DNA of 64,000 nt from an uncultured Flavobacteriaceae bacterium. Its GTDB lineage: Bacteria > Bacteroidota > Bacteroidia > Flavobacteriales > Flavobacteriaceae. The stretch is from contig CALSLW010000001.1 of assembly GCA_943787295.1 (NCBI GenBank), forward strand, positions 1 to 64,000, written 5' to 3'. A program made the position numbers and the translations under genes. The notes below the pieces were generated by a model. The model was not told where the DNA came from. It did not search any database and was given only the letters and a program-made list of their open reading frames with translations. This document shows positions 9,820 through 19,201 of the stretch, piece by piece; within the stretch, counting starts at the first letter, position 1; every line of letters starts with the position of its first letter.

Positions 9820-12804
9820 TTAAAATGTGACTTGTAATCCGAGCACTACAGAAACTTGCTCTGGATAAGCGTTTGGATTTTGATCAGGACTATAGGACTT
9901 ATAGTCAGTGATGGTTACAGGATTACGTGCAGTAGAGTAAAGTCTTATACTGCCCATGTTTAATTTTTCTGTTAAAGTTTTGGGAAAGGTGTATCCCAAT
10001 GACAGAAGTGAAATTCTGAAAAATGAGGCATCCTGCAATCCTAAAGTGTTTATAAATGCTGGGGTGTTTCCACCATCTGGTCTGGGCCAATCCCCCGTAG
10101 TGTTTTCTGGTGTCCAATAATTTTGCTTTATACCATTAAACAACCCTCTTAAATCTCCCCCTTGATTATAGCTATAATAATAAGGGTTAATCATTTTACG
10201 GCCTTGAACTGTGGTAGCCTGAGCAGTAAAGTCGAAGTTTTTGTAAGTAATATCTAAATTAAATGTTCCAATCCAATCTGGATCTTTTTTAGTAATAACA
10301 CGATCATCTGGATTTAAATCACCATCATTCGGATCGACATCTAATAATCGAATACCTCCTATTTGAGCATCTGGTTGATGTGAGCTATCTATTTCTTCTT
10401 GAGATTGAAAAATCCCAGCATATTGGTAGTCATATACCACATCAACAGGATGGCCTATAAACCATTTGTTTCCTATATCGTCATCTTCAATACCATCTCC
10501 ATCCTCATCTAGGCCATAAAGAGAAATTATTTCATTCTTGTTTGCAGAAAAAATAACTCCAGCATTAATTTTGAAGTCCTTTTTATCTACTACATATCCG
10601 TTGATTGCAAACTCAAAACCTTTATTTTCGATTTCTCCGATATTGCTTAATATGCTGGTATATCCTAATGCCGCATTTAAGGTTTTACTCACCAAAAGAT
10701 CTTCGGTTCTTGTATTGTAATACTCAAAGGTTCCTGTCACTCGATTATTCCATAATCCAAAATCAAGAGCTGAATTGAAAGTTGTGGAAGTTTCCCATTT
10801 TAAGTTGGGATTTGGTAAAGAGTTTCCGGGAATATACCCTGTACTAATTTGACCATTAAAAATATAATCATTCTGGTTGGCTGTACTTAAACTTCCGTAG
10901 GGGCCAATAGCTTCGTTACCAACACTACCATAACTAAAGCGTAATTTTAAGTTATTTAAAGCATCTAAACGCTCCATGAATTCCTCTTTGTGGATGTTCC
11001 ACCCAAGTGCAACCGCAGGGAAATACCCCCATTTGTTATTGTCTCCGAAAACAGAAGACCCATCAGAACGAAAAGAGGCTGTCAAATAATATTTATTTTT
11101 ATAATCATATTGCGCTCGCCCCACAAAAGAAACTAACGTTCGATCTGAGGCACTTATAAGTGGCTCATTGAATTCAGCAGACAGTAATCCATAAATACCT
11201 AATATGTCATTTTGAAGATTGGATGCTTTGTTCCTGAAATATTCGTTTCTTCTTTCATTAACACTTTGTACAAATGTTAGCCCGAGATTGTGGTTATTCT
11301 TTTCAAAATCATAATTAATGATATTCTCCAATTGCAATTCGACGGACTTTTGGAATGTAACTTTTCCTTGCCCAAGGCCTCCATTTCGAAAGCCAACATA
11401 GGATTTACCTGTAGAATACTCCATTCCTTCTTGATTCCATGAACGTCTACTGACATTTAGTCTATAATTTAAACCTTTAAGCGGCTTAACATCAAGGAAT
11501 ACATTAATAATATCACTTTTATCTTTTAGAAGATTCTTTGTAGTATCTAAATCAAGAAGTGGGTTAATACTTTCTTGGAATCCAGAAGGATTTAGTGCCA
11601 GTTCACCACTCTCATTATATACTACCCCTAAAGGACTTGCTTTCACTAATCTTTCCAAAGTGTTGCCAGTTCCTGGGTCGTTCTTTTTTGAAACGTTCCA
11701 GTTGGTATTAATTCCTAAACTTAACCACGAATAGAGTTTTTGATCTACGTTAAGACGAATGATCATCCTTTCAAAATTAGTTCCGGGTACAACACCGTCT
11801 TGTTGTTGATAATTAAATCCAGAGTATACTTTAGTTTTATCAGAACCTGTTGAGAAATTAAAATTGTGATTTTGTATCGGGGCTATTTCAAGAACTTCGT
11901 CAAACCAATCGATGAAATTGCCGTTCTTTAAAGACTCCAACTCGATGGCCGTGAAAACATCTTTATCTTGCATGTAGGCACCTCCGTTATTGGCTCTATA
12001 AGCCTCTCGTTTAAGCATGGCATATTCTTCTGGGCTGTAAACATCAAAATTTCTGTTTATGTATTGCATTCCATAAAATGAGTTGTAACTAACATTTGAC
12101 TTTCCTTCAGCTGCACGCTTGGTAGTTATAAGAATTACACCATTTGATGCTCTAGCTCCGTAAATAGCTTGCGCTGCCGCATCTTTTAGGATTTCCATGG
12201 AAGCAATATCATTAGCATTAACCTCATTGATATTACCCACAGGAACGCCATCAACAATTACAATAGGATTGTTACCTCCATTGATGGAACTTCTTCCTCG
12301 AATAAGTATGTTGGAAGAACTTCCAGGACCAGCATCAGAAGTCGTTATAAAAACACCAGCGGCCTGTCCTTTTAGCATATCGCCAATATCCGTGGAAGGC
12401 ACTCTGTTTATAGCCTCTGATTTCACTGTGGTAACAGAGCTAATAATATCACTCTTTTTCTGGGTTCCGTATCCAACTACGACAATTTCGTCTAAAGCCG
12501 TATTTTCTTCTTCCAGAGTTACGTTATAGAAATTAGAGTTCCCAACCTCTATTTCTTTCGTTTTAAAACCCACATAAGAAAGCACAATTGAATCCCCTGT
12601 GGTTGCGGTCAAATTAAATTTTCCATCAAAATCAGTAGTTGTGCCATTACTGGTATCTTTTACGATAACGGTTACCCCTAGTAATGGGTTGCCAGAGTTA
12701 TCACTTACTACACCTTCAATGCTTTTGTTCTGACCATATCCACTATAGGAAAATAGAATAAAATTAAGGCATATTAATTTGATAATAAATAGTTTGTTGC
12801 TCAT
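9820..12804 (-). CDS. SusC family TonB-dependent outer-membrane transporter
   Basis: About 994 residues. It has a signal peptide, then a carboxypeptidase-regulatory-like domain (SIEGVVSDNSGNPLLGVTV), a TonB-box region (LDEIVVVGYGTQKKSDI), a plug domain with the SusC signature (ILIRGRSSINGGNNPIVIVDG) and a 22-strand barrel ending in VVLGLQVTF. It imports the PUL's oligosaccharides across the outer membrane using TonB energy, together with the adjacent SusD. The start is ATG 12804 rather than 12813, for a cleaner signal peptide. It is the first gene of the minus-strand PUL operon and is divergent from the regulator gene, which probably activates it. Confidence 0.95.
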   Translation of the reverse strand: MSNKLFIIKLICLNFILFSYSGYGQNKSIEGVVSDNSGNPLLGVTVIVKDTSNGTTTDFDGKFNLTATTGDSIVLSYVGFKTKEIEVGNSNFYNVTLEEENTALDEIVVVGYGTQKKSDIISSVTTVKSEAINRVPSTDIGDMLKGQAAGVFITTSDAGPGSSSNILIRGRSSINGGNNPIVIVDGVPVGNINEVNANDIASMEILKDAAAQAIYGARASNGVILITTKRAAEGKSNVSYNSFYGMQYINRNFDVYSPEEYAMLKREAYRANNGGAYMQDKDVFTAIELESLKNGNFIDWFDEVLEIAPIQNHNFNFSTGSDKTKVYSGFNYQQQDGVVPGTNFERMIIRLNVDQKLYSWLSLGINTNWNVSKKNDPGTGNTLERLVKASPLGVVYNESGELALNPSGFQESINPLLDLDTTKNLLKDKSDIINVFLDVKPLKGLNYRLNVSRRSWNQEGMEYSTGKSYVGFRNGGLGQGKVTFQKSVELQLENIINYDFEKNNHNLGLTFVQSVNERRNEYFRNKASNLQNDILGIYGLLSAEFNEPLISASDRTLVSFVGRAQYDYKNKYYLTASFRSDGSSVFGDNNKWGYFPAVALGWNIHKEEFMERLDALNNLKLRFSYGSVGNEAIGPYGSLSTANQNDYIFNGQISTGYIPGNSLPNPNLKWETSTTFNSALDFGLWNNRVTGTFEYYNTRTEDLLVSKTLNAALGYTSILSNIGEIENKGFEFAINGYVVDKKDFKINAGVIFSANKNEIISLYGLDEDGDGIEDDDIGNKWFIGHPVDVVYDYQYAGIFQSQEEIDSSHQPDAQIGGIRLLDVDPNDGDLNPDDRVITKKDPDWIGTFNLDITYKNFDFTAQATTVQGRKMINPYYYSYNQGGDLRGLFNGIKQNYWTPENTTGDWPRPDGGNTPAFINTLGLQDASFFRISLLSLGYTFPKTLTEKLNMGSIRLYSTARNPVTITDYKSYSPDQNPNAYPEQVSVVLGLQVTF

Positions 12805-12992
12805 AAATATCAATTTAGTTGATTATTATTCAGCTATATTAAAAGAATTGTCATAGTATCCTTTTGACTATTGTTACATAAATCAATAATTTTGTTCCAT
12901 ATTAGCACTTATGTTGCAATGATGTAACAAGAGTGCTATGATTACGCCATAAATCTATATTCGCCGTGCCTTATATCTCTTATTTTTGCTTT
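12805..12992. promoter_or_regulatory. Divergent control region between susC and the PUL regulator
   Basis: A 188-base AT-rich gap separates the divergent susC and hybrid-sensor genes. It must hold the promoters of both and, by analogy with other PULs, the binding site for the regulator's AraC-type domain upstream of susC. I see no perfect TAnnTTTG element or convincing operator by eye, so this rests on context only. Confidence 0.4.
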
Positions 12993-15900
12993 ATGAAATA
13001 TCGACTATATAATCTTGTCTTCTTGTTCATCTCAAGTTGGATATTTTGTCAAAATAATCCTCATATTTCATTATCGAAAGTAACTCCTGATGGAGGGATA
13101 GCCTATTCTCAAGTAACTTCCATAATTGAAAATAGTAAAGGGGTTATGTGGTTTGGTACCAATAACGGTCTGTTTTCCTACAACGCTGTAAGAATTGAGA
13201 AGTATAGCTATTTGGAAAAAGATTCCTCAACCATATCTACTAATAGAATCAATTCCCTATTTAATGATCATGCTGGAAATTTATGGGTGGCTACAGAAAA
13301 AGGATTATGTTCTTATAACTTTCGAAATGACAATTTTACAAGACATAAGATCAGAGACCAGCTTAATGAAGAAATTGGTCAAGATATCATTTCATTCTTT
13401 CAAGATGAGAACAATACCTATTGGCTTTCTGATAAAAAGGGATTTGGAACATATAACCCCGAAATAAAAAGTTTAACCTACCAAAATGTAAACAAAAAAA
13501 CGACCATCGTTAATTACTTAACTATTGGACCTGACCAAACTGTCTGGGTATTTTATGAAGATGGTGACATATATTTTAAAACCAAAGACTCAGATCAATT
13601 TAGATTTTTCAAAAAAAGCTTTAGGGACGGCATTAGCTCCGTACTTATTGACAACAACGTCATGTGGTTGGGGTATGGTACCAAGGGACTTCTTTCATTA
13701 AACCTTTCAGATGGTACTACTGCAAAATATTTTGACCCAGACCTAGCCAAAATAGATGCCTTTACTGGATACCAAATAAGAAGTTTAATCAAAAATGATA
13801 ATAATATTTGGGCAGCAACTGATAAGGGAGTTGCTTTGGTTAATAACAGTGAGCTAAAACTTTTAATAGACCAGCAAAAACATCCTAACCTTCCTCATAA
13901 CTCTATTTGGTCTTTATATAAAGATTCCAATGCTAACATTTGGATTGGCACTTGGCTTGGAGGTGTGAGTTTTCATAGTGAATACAACAACTCATTCCAA
14001 CATCACACCCAATCCACTTCAAAAGAATCATTAAGCAGCAATATTATAAGTTGTTTTGCGCAAATACCTAATTCATCAGAAATATTGGTCGGGACTGATG
14101 TTGATGATTTGAACCGTTACAACCCAGAAACAAATGATTTTACTAGTTATCCTGTAATTTATAAGGGTGAAACCATTAAGAAAATTAAATCAATAACTTA
14201 TGATAGGTTCGGCACTTTGTGGGTAGGAACCTATAAAAATGGATTACTGTTTAAAAAAGCAAGACAAAACACATATGAGCGGCTAGAATTACCCTTTGAA
14301 GAAGGGCTTCAGGCCTTAAATATATTAGCAACCCAAGAAGGAATATGGGTTAGTAATTTTCCTTTGGGAGTCTATTTTTATAATTTCCAATCTAAGACTT
14401 TTACTAATTTCACACATAACCCAATAGACCATAACTCCATATCCAATAATAATGTCAATCATATCATCGAGGATATAAACAATAATATATGGTTTGCTAC
14501 TGAAAATGGTCTTAATTTACTAAGAAAAGGGACATCTAAATTTATTCGTTATAATAATATTAAGAATAATCCCAATAGTATTTCTCACAATTTTATAAAT
14601 CATATTCATGAAGATGAAAAGGGTTTATTATGGTTAGGTAGTAATGGCGAGGGCATCAGTAGATTTAACCCTATAACAGGTGATATTGAAAACTTTACTT
14701 TGGAAAATGATGGCTATGGTAATGAAATATTTTCAATACTTCAGGATCAAAAACAAAATTTATGGATAGCAACTGACAATGGACTATATAAATTCAATGT
14801 TCTATCAAACACTATTGAACATTTTGATAGTAATAGGGGCATAAAGAATAATAATTTTTATCCAACCGCAGCGCTAAAATCTGATAATGGTGAGCTTTAT
14901 TTTGGAGGCTCTAATGGCTTGATTAGATTTCAACCAGACATGATCATTCCCAACCCAATTCCACCAATTACCACCATCACTCAATTATATGTTAACAACA
15001 AAAATGTTGTTCCAAGTAATGAAAATAGTATCCTTAAAGAAGCTATAAGTAATACAACTTCATTAAAATTGAAATACCAACAAAATTCTTTTAGCTTAAA
15101 GTTCATAGCCAACAATTATATCCACCCAGAGAAAAACAACTACAAATACAGATTAAAGAATTTTGAGGAAAAATGGATTGCAACTAAAAATAGGGGACAA
15201 GCCTCATATACAAATATCCCAATAGGTAACTATATTTTTGAAGTTAAGGCCTCTAATAATAATGGAATTTGGAATGAAACACCAACCAGAATTTCAATCC
15301 AGATCACTCCACCTTTGTGGTTAACTTGGTATGCCTATTTGTTTTATGTTTTGATTTTTATAACAGCCTCGTACATTTATATAAAGCAAACCGTTAATAA
15401 GCAAAAATTAAAACTGAAACTAAGACTGGCCCAAATTCGTAATGAAACTGAAGAGAAATTACATCAAATGAAGCTTCAGTTTTTTACAGACATTTCTCAT
15501 GAATTTAGAACTCCATTAACCCTTATAAACGGACCGGTAAACCGATTATTAAAGGGTAATGATAAAAATACTGAACTTTCCCGAAAGCAGCTAGCACTTA
15601 TAAAAAACAATACAGACCGTTTATTAAGACTCATCAATCAATTCTTAGATTTTAGAAGAATTAATCAAGGAACTTTAAAATTAAGCCCAATAAATACCGA
15701 TGTTATTTCATTTTGTAAAAATGTATTTGATTGTTTTGAAGAGCTTGCCACCCAGCGAAGGTTCAATTATAATTTTATTACCGAATCTACAAGCCTTAAA
15801 ATGGACTTTGATACCGATAAAATAGATAAGGTGTTGGTGAATATTTTATCTAATGCTTTTAAAAACACTGGCGACCAAGGCAACATAACTTTAAAAATTA

Positions 15901-17084
15901 AGAGAAACAAAAAAACAGAATTAAAAGACAACTGGTCTAATTATTCTATTGGTGAAGAATTGCATAGTGAATTTGTAGAAATTAGCATTACAGATTCTGG
16001 CTTAGGTATTTCATCAGAAAATTTACCAAAATTATTTGAACGCTTTTTCCAAATAAAATACAATAATCAAGTTAAAGCAAGTGGCACTGGAATAGGGTTG
16101 TCCTTAACAACCAACTATATCAATATTCATAACGGTCAATTGCTTGTAAGTAGTCTTAAAGGCGTTGGGACAACATTCTATATTTATTTACCAATCCATC
16201 AACCCAATACTTTTAATGAAAATCCTAGTGCAATTCTAGATATAAAATCTTTTGATTACAATTCTGAAACTAATAACTACAACGCCCCTGAGGTAAAAAA
16301 TGATAAAATCATTGACAATCAAGAGTCTCTTATATTAATTGCAGAAGACAACCCTGATTTATTGGAGTTTCTAGAGGATTCCCTCTCTAATCATTTTAGG
16401 ATAGCAAAATCCAAGAATGGAAAAGAAGCCCTTAGTTTAGCCATGTCGCTTCATCCCGATTTGATTATATCTGATATAATTATGCCTGAAATGGATGGCA
16501 TTGAATTATGTAAAAGAATAAAACAGGATATTAGAACAAGCCATATACCAGTTATTTTGCTTACAGCTTTGAGCACGGTACAAAATAAAATTTCAGGTAT
16601 GCAATCTGGAGCGGATGCGTATGTCCCTAAGCCCTTCAATGAGGAGTTTTTGATTTCTCAGATTGATAATCTTTTGAATTCAAGAAAAACACTTCGTTCC
16701 TTATTTGCTTCCAAACAAGAAGAATGGGATGAGGGAGTAAATATTTTAAACATAGATAAGAAACTGATAGAAAAGGCAATACACACTGTTGAGAATAATA
16801 TTTCAAATTATGATTTTACAGTAGAAGATTTTGCAAAAAGCTTAAATCTTAGTAGAACACATCTTCACAGAAAACTAAAATCACTTACCAATCAATCAGC
16901 TACAGAATTCATCAGGAATATACGATTGAAACATGCTATAGTTTTAATGAAATCAGGTGATTATCGCATAAATGAAATTGGTTTTGCCGTAGGTTTTAAT
17001 TCTCATAATTATTTTACTAAAGCTTTTAAAAGACAATATGGAAAATCGCCAAGAGACTTTGTGAGAGATAATTTCAAGAAATAA
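12993..17084 (+). CDS. Hybrid two-component system sensor/regulator of the PUL
   Basis: One protein of about 1363 residues joins all parts of a signalling pathway. A signal peptide (FLFISSWIFCQ) comes first. About 14 two-component beta-propeller repeats follow (GVMWFGTNNGLFSYN, NIWIGTWLGGVSF), then a Y_Y_Y domain and one membrane helix (WLTWYAYLFYVLIFITAS). The kinase has HisKA with H836 in DISHEFRTPLTL and an HATPase with GTGIGLSLT. The receiver has D1161 in ISDIIMPEMDG, and an AraC-type DNA-binding domain ends the protein (IGFAVGFNSHNYFTKAFKRQYG). The periplasmic propeller senses an oligosaccharide and the cytoplasmic part turns on the adjacent susC operon. ATG 12993 is chosen over GTG 12966 because the signal peptide then starts at residue 1. 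Confidence 0.95.
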   Translation: MKYRLYNLVFLFISSWIFCQNNPHISLSKVTPDGGIAYSQVTSIIENSKGVMWFGTNNGLFSYNAVRIEKYSYLEKDSSTISTNRINSLFNDHAGNLWVATEKGLCSYNFRNDNFTRHKIRDQLNEEIGQDIISFFQDENNTYWLSDKKGFGTYNPEIKSLTYQNVNKKTTIVNYLTIGPDQTVWVFYEDGDIYFKTKDSDQFRFFKKSFRDGISSVLIDNNVMWLGYGTKGLLSLNLSDGTTAKYFDPDLAKIDAFTGYQIRSLIKNDNNIWAATDKGVALVNNSELKLLIDQQKHPNLPHNSIWSLYKDSNANIWIGTWLGGVSFHSEYNNSFQHHTQSTSKESLSSNIISCFAQIPNSSEILVGTDVDDLNRYNPETNDFTSYPVIYKGETIKKIKSITYDRFGTLWVGTYKNGLLFKKARQNTYERLELPFEEGLQALNILATQEGIWVSNFPLGVYFYNFQSKTFTNFTHNPIDHNSISNNNVNHIIEDINNNIWFATENGLNLLRKGTSKFIRYNNIKNNPNSISHNFINHIHEDEKGLLWLGSNGEGISRFNPITGDIENFTLENDGYGNEIFSILQDQKQNLWIATDNGLYKFNVLSNTIEHFDSNRGIKNNNFYPTAALKSDNGELYFGGSNGLIRFQPDMIIPNPIPPITTITQLYVNNKNVVPSNENSILKEAISNTTSLKLKYQQNSFSLKFIANNYIHPEKNNYKYRLKNFEEKWIATKNRGQASYTNIPIGNYIFEVKASNNNGIWNETPTRISIQITPPLWLTWYAYLFYVLIFITASYIYIKQTVNKQKLKLKLRLAQIRNETEEKLHQMKLQFFTDISHEFRTPLTLINGPVNRLLKGNDKNTELSRKQLALIKNNTDRLLRLINQFLDFRRINQGTLKLSPINTDVISFCKNVFDCFEELATQRRFNYNFITESTSLKMDFDTDKIDKVLVNILSNAFKNTGDQGNITLKIKRNKKTELKDNWSNYSIGEELHSEFVEISITDSGLGISSENLPKLFERFFQIKYNNQVKASGTGIGLSLTTNYINIHNGQLLVSSLKGVGTTFYIYLPIHQPNTFNENPSAILDIKSFDYNSETNNYNAPEVKNDKIIDNQESLILIAEDNPDLLEFLEDSLSNHFRIAKSKNGKEALSLAMSLHPDLIISDIIMPEMDGIELCKRIKQDIRTSHIPVILLTALSTVQNKISGMQSGADAYVPKPFNEEFLISQIDNLLNSRKTLRSLFASKQEEWDEGVNILNIDKKLIEKAIHTVENNISNYDFTVEDFAKSLNLSRTHLHRKLKSLTNQSATEFIRNIRLKHAIVLMKSGDYRINEIGFAVGFNSHNYFTKAFKRQYGKSPRDFVRDNFKK

Positions 17085-17124
17085 TTAATTAACAGACTAA
17101 ATTACTTTATTCACTCAAAAAAAA

Positions 17125-17143
17125 TATCTCAATTATTGAGATA
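17125..17143. other. Hairpin after the PUL regulator
   Basis: A perfect 8-base stem (TATCTCAA / TTGAGATA) with a 3-base loop lies 40 bases after the regulator's stop. It has an A-run on its left but no T-run on its right, so it would terminate better on the minus strand than after the regulator. It may be a weak terminator or an island-border feature. Confidence 0.35.
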
Positions 17144-17226
17144 AATTATGATTATTTAAACCCTAACAATACAACAGTCAATATTTAGTTTAGAATAGGA
17201 TGATTTGTTTTAGGAAAAACACTAAA

Positions 17227-17260
17227 ATATTAGGAAATATGGGTATTTTTTCCTATATTA
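17227..17260. repeat. Imperfect dyad of TTAGGAAA-type motifs before the small resolvase
   Basis: ATATTAGGAAAT is followed by TTTTTTCCTATAT in inverse orientation. Further direct copies of TTAGGAAA occur near 17210 and 17287, the last one just before the resolvase ATG. Several inverted and direct subsites immediately upstream of a serine resolvase gene are what a res site or autoregulatory operator would look like. This is inference from arrangement only, and AT-rich DNA makes chance matches easier. Confidence 0.4.
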
Positions 17261-17297
17261 GATACTCCAATGGTGGGTATATTAAAATTAGGAAAAT

Positions 17298-17945
17298 ATG
17301 AACAATAAATTACCGAAATCAGTTCTTTATGTACGTTGTTCGACTTTGCATCAGAATACTGATAGGCAAACCAACGACTTTGGGAAATCATTAAAAGATA
17401 ATTTCCAACACTTTTTAGAGGATAAGGAAAGTGGTACTATTCCAATCTTTGAAAGAAAGAATGGAAAACTCTTAAAGGTTATGATTGATGAAGGAACTAT
17501 CAATCATATTCACATTCATCAGATAGATAGGTGTGCAAGAAATTTGAAAAGCCTTTTAGAGTTCATCGAATACACATCAGAAAGGGGTGTTAACGTTCAC
17601 TTTAAGAAAGAAGGGATCAACACATTAGGAGAGGATGGAAAACCCTCTTATATGGTTAAAATGATGATTAGTGTAATGGGGGCGTTTGCTGAGGTTGAGA
17701 ATGAAATTCGAGCTGAAAGACAAAAGGAAGGAATTAGGATTGCACAAATAAAAGGTAGATATAACAATAGAATTAAGAGAGGTAAGGAAACACCTCAAAG
17801 ATTTCTGATGAAACACTCAAAAGCCGTTGAATATTTAAAGATGGGTATGAAAGGAAGTGAGGTTATCAGATTATTAGATGGAAACATCAATAAAAACACC
17901 ATCACAAAGATTAAGAAACACATTCATTTGGATATTGCAGTATGA
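17298..17945 (+). CDS. Small serine recombinase (resolvase/invertase family)
   Basis: 215 residues. The catalytic N-terminus has YVRCSTLHQNTDRQ, with the probable nucleophile S15 and R13, followed by IHIHQIDRCARNLKSL (the D-R motif of the active site) and the helix MISVMGAFAEVENEIRAERQ. The C-terminus has a short helix-turn-helix (GSEVIRLLDGNINKNTITKI) as in resolvases. It would cut and rejoin DNA at paired sites, perhaps resolving or inverting a segment of this region. It lies alone between the PUL regulator and the esterase. The TTAGGAAA motifs upstream are candidate sites. Confidence 0.85.
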   Translation: MNNKLPKSVLYVRCSTLHQNTDRQTNDFGKSLKDNFQHFLEDKESGTIPIFERKNGKLLKVMIDEGTINHIHIHQIDRCARNLKSLLEFIEYTSERGVNVHFKKEGINTLGEDGKPSYMVKMMISVMGAFAEVENEIRAERQKEGIRIAQIKGRYNNRIKRGKETPQRFLMKHSKAVEYLKMGMKGSEVIRLLDGNINKNTITKIKKHIHLDIAV

Positions 17946-18016
17946 ATAAAAAAAAAACTTAAATGTTAAAATGAAACTTTTATATCTAAATGGGGTCTAA
18001 TTATTAAATTACTTTT

Positions 18017-19003
18017 ATGAAATCTATTTTAAACTTATGTATCCTACTATTGATATTATCTTGTACTAAAGATGATAATAACAAAATTACACCTGAAAAC
18101 TCTTCACCAACAGTGAAGTTGAATACTACCTATGAAGTAAATATAACCGAGGATATCATTTATGCTGAAGGACTTAGTCATAATAGTTGGAACAGTCCTA
18201 ATACCACAGTAGTTCCTTTATTAATGGACTCTTATGTTCCAGAAAATAATTTACAAAATCGACCTTTATTAATGTTAATTCATGGTGGTGCATTTGTTGG
18301 TGGTTCTAAACAACAGGATGCCATTGTGGATATGGCAAATTATTATTCATCAAGAGGATTTGTTGTATTTTCAATTGATTACAGACTTAGAGACCAAATG
18401 GGAACGATTCCACAAGAATGGGTTGATGCCTCTTCTGGTGGTGCCCCTTCAAATCTCAACCAAATTTATGCAATGTACCCTGCTCACAGAGATGCTAAAG
18501 CTGCTTTAAGGTGGATTATAGCTAATGCCGATAATTATCACATTAATACTGATTATATTACTGTTGGTGGTGGTTCTGCAGGAGCAACTACTTCTATAGG
18601 ACTCGGTGTATCAGAATTAGGTGACTATAAAGATGAAATAAGTTTAAGTGAAGATAGTACCTTATCAACAACTAATCTTTCTCAAACCTATGAGGTACAA
18701 ACAATTTTAGACTTTTGGGGTAATAATGCATCTATAGAAATACTGGAGTTAGTTTATGGATACCAAAGGTTTAACTCAAATAACCCATCATTGTTTATAG
18801 CTCATGGAACAGAAGACACCACCGTACCTTTTAGTAGTGCTGAAGATTTAAAAACTATATGGGAAACAAATGAAATTGATTTTGTTTATTATCCATTAGA
18901 GGGTAAAGGTCATGGTCCTTGGGGTACCACTGTGAATGGAAAAAGCTTATCAGATTTATCTTTTGATTTTGTAGTGAACAATCAAAATTTAAATGTTGAA
19001 TAA
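18017..19003 (+). CDS. Alpha/beta-hydrolase lipoprotein, probable carbohydrate esterase or lipase
   Basis: 328 residues. A lipoprotein signal (LLLILSCTKDDN) is followed by an esterase domain of the carboxylesterase/BD-FAE type. The oxyanion hole is HGGAF, the nucleophile is S187 in GGGSAG, and the likely triad partners are D267 (HGTEDTTVP) and H299 (GKGHGPW). It is probably anchored in the outer membrane. It could remove acyl groups (acetyl, feruloyl) from a polysaccharide, which would fit the PUL on its left, but it is separated from that PUL by a resolvase gene and so may be cargo of a mobile unit. The substrate is not determinable here. Confidence 0.8.
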   Translation: MKSILNLCILLLILSCTKDDNNKITPENSSPTVKLNTTYEVNITEDIIYAEGLSHNSWNSPNTTVVPLLMDSYVPENNLQNRPLLMLIHGGAFVGGSKQQDAIVDMANYYSSRGFVVFSIDYRLRDQMGTIPQEWVDASSGGAPSNLNQIYAMYPAHRDAKAALRWIIANADNYHINTDYITVGGGSAGATTSIGLGVSELGDYKDEISLSEDSTLSTTNLSQTYEVQTILDFWGNNASIEILELVYGYQRFNSNNPSLFIAHGTEDTTVPFSSAEDLKTIWETNEIDFVYYPLEGKGHGPWGTTVNGKSLSDLSFDFVVNNQNLNVE

Positions 19004-19075
19004 AAACTATCGTCAACAAAAACTGTATTTAAATGTTAAGTTTACATAAACAACCTAATTCACAAATAGATTGAT

Positions 19076-19183
19076 TTGTACTACAACTTTAAAATATTGG
19101 GTAAGGAATATATGGAGGAGTTACAAAAACAACCATTATTGTCTTCAATTGAGTTGGTTGATCTATTAGCTAAGAAAAATTAA
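19076..19183 (+). CDS. Possible small ORF or gene remnant (35 aa)
   Basis: A short open frame from TTG 19076 (or ATG 19112, 23 aa) ends at TAA 19181-19183. Its C-terminus reads MEELQKQPLLSSIELVDLLAKKN, which is helix-like and protein-like in composition. It may be the tail of a gene destroyed by insertion of the neighbouring integrase, or chance. I recognise no family. Confidence 0.25.
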   Translation: MYYNFKILGKEYMEELQKQPLLSSIELVDLLAKKN

Positions 19184-19199
19184 GTTCAATGATTGAACT
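19183..19199. terminator. Hairpin between esterase side and integrase 3' end
   Basis: AGTTCAA and TTGAACT form a perfect 7-base stem with a TGA loop, a few bases past the integrase stop. T-rich stretches lie on both sides, so it could serve as a weak terminator for the minus-strand integrase and for plus-strand transcripts. Confidence 0.45.
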
Positions 19200-19201
19200 A
19201 A

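Noticed and set aside
17959-19040. TTAAATGTTAA on both sides of the esterase as element ends
   Set aside because: Only 11 AT-rich bases match, flanks differ, and such words are expected by chance in this composition.
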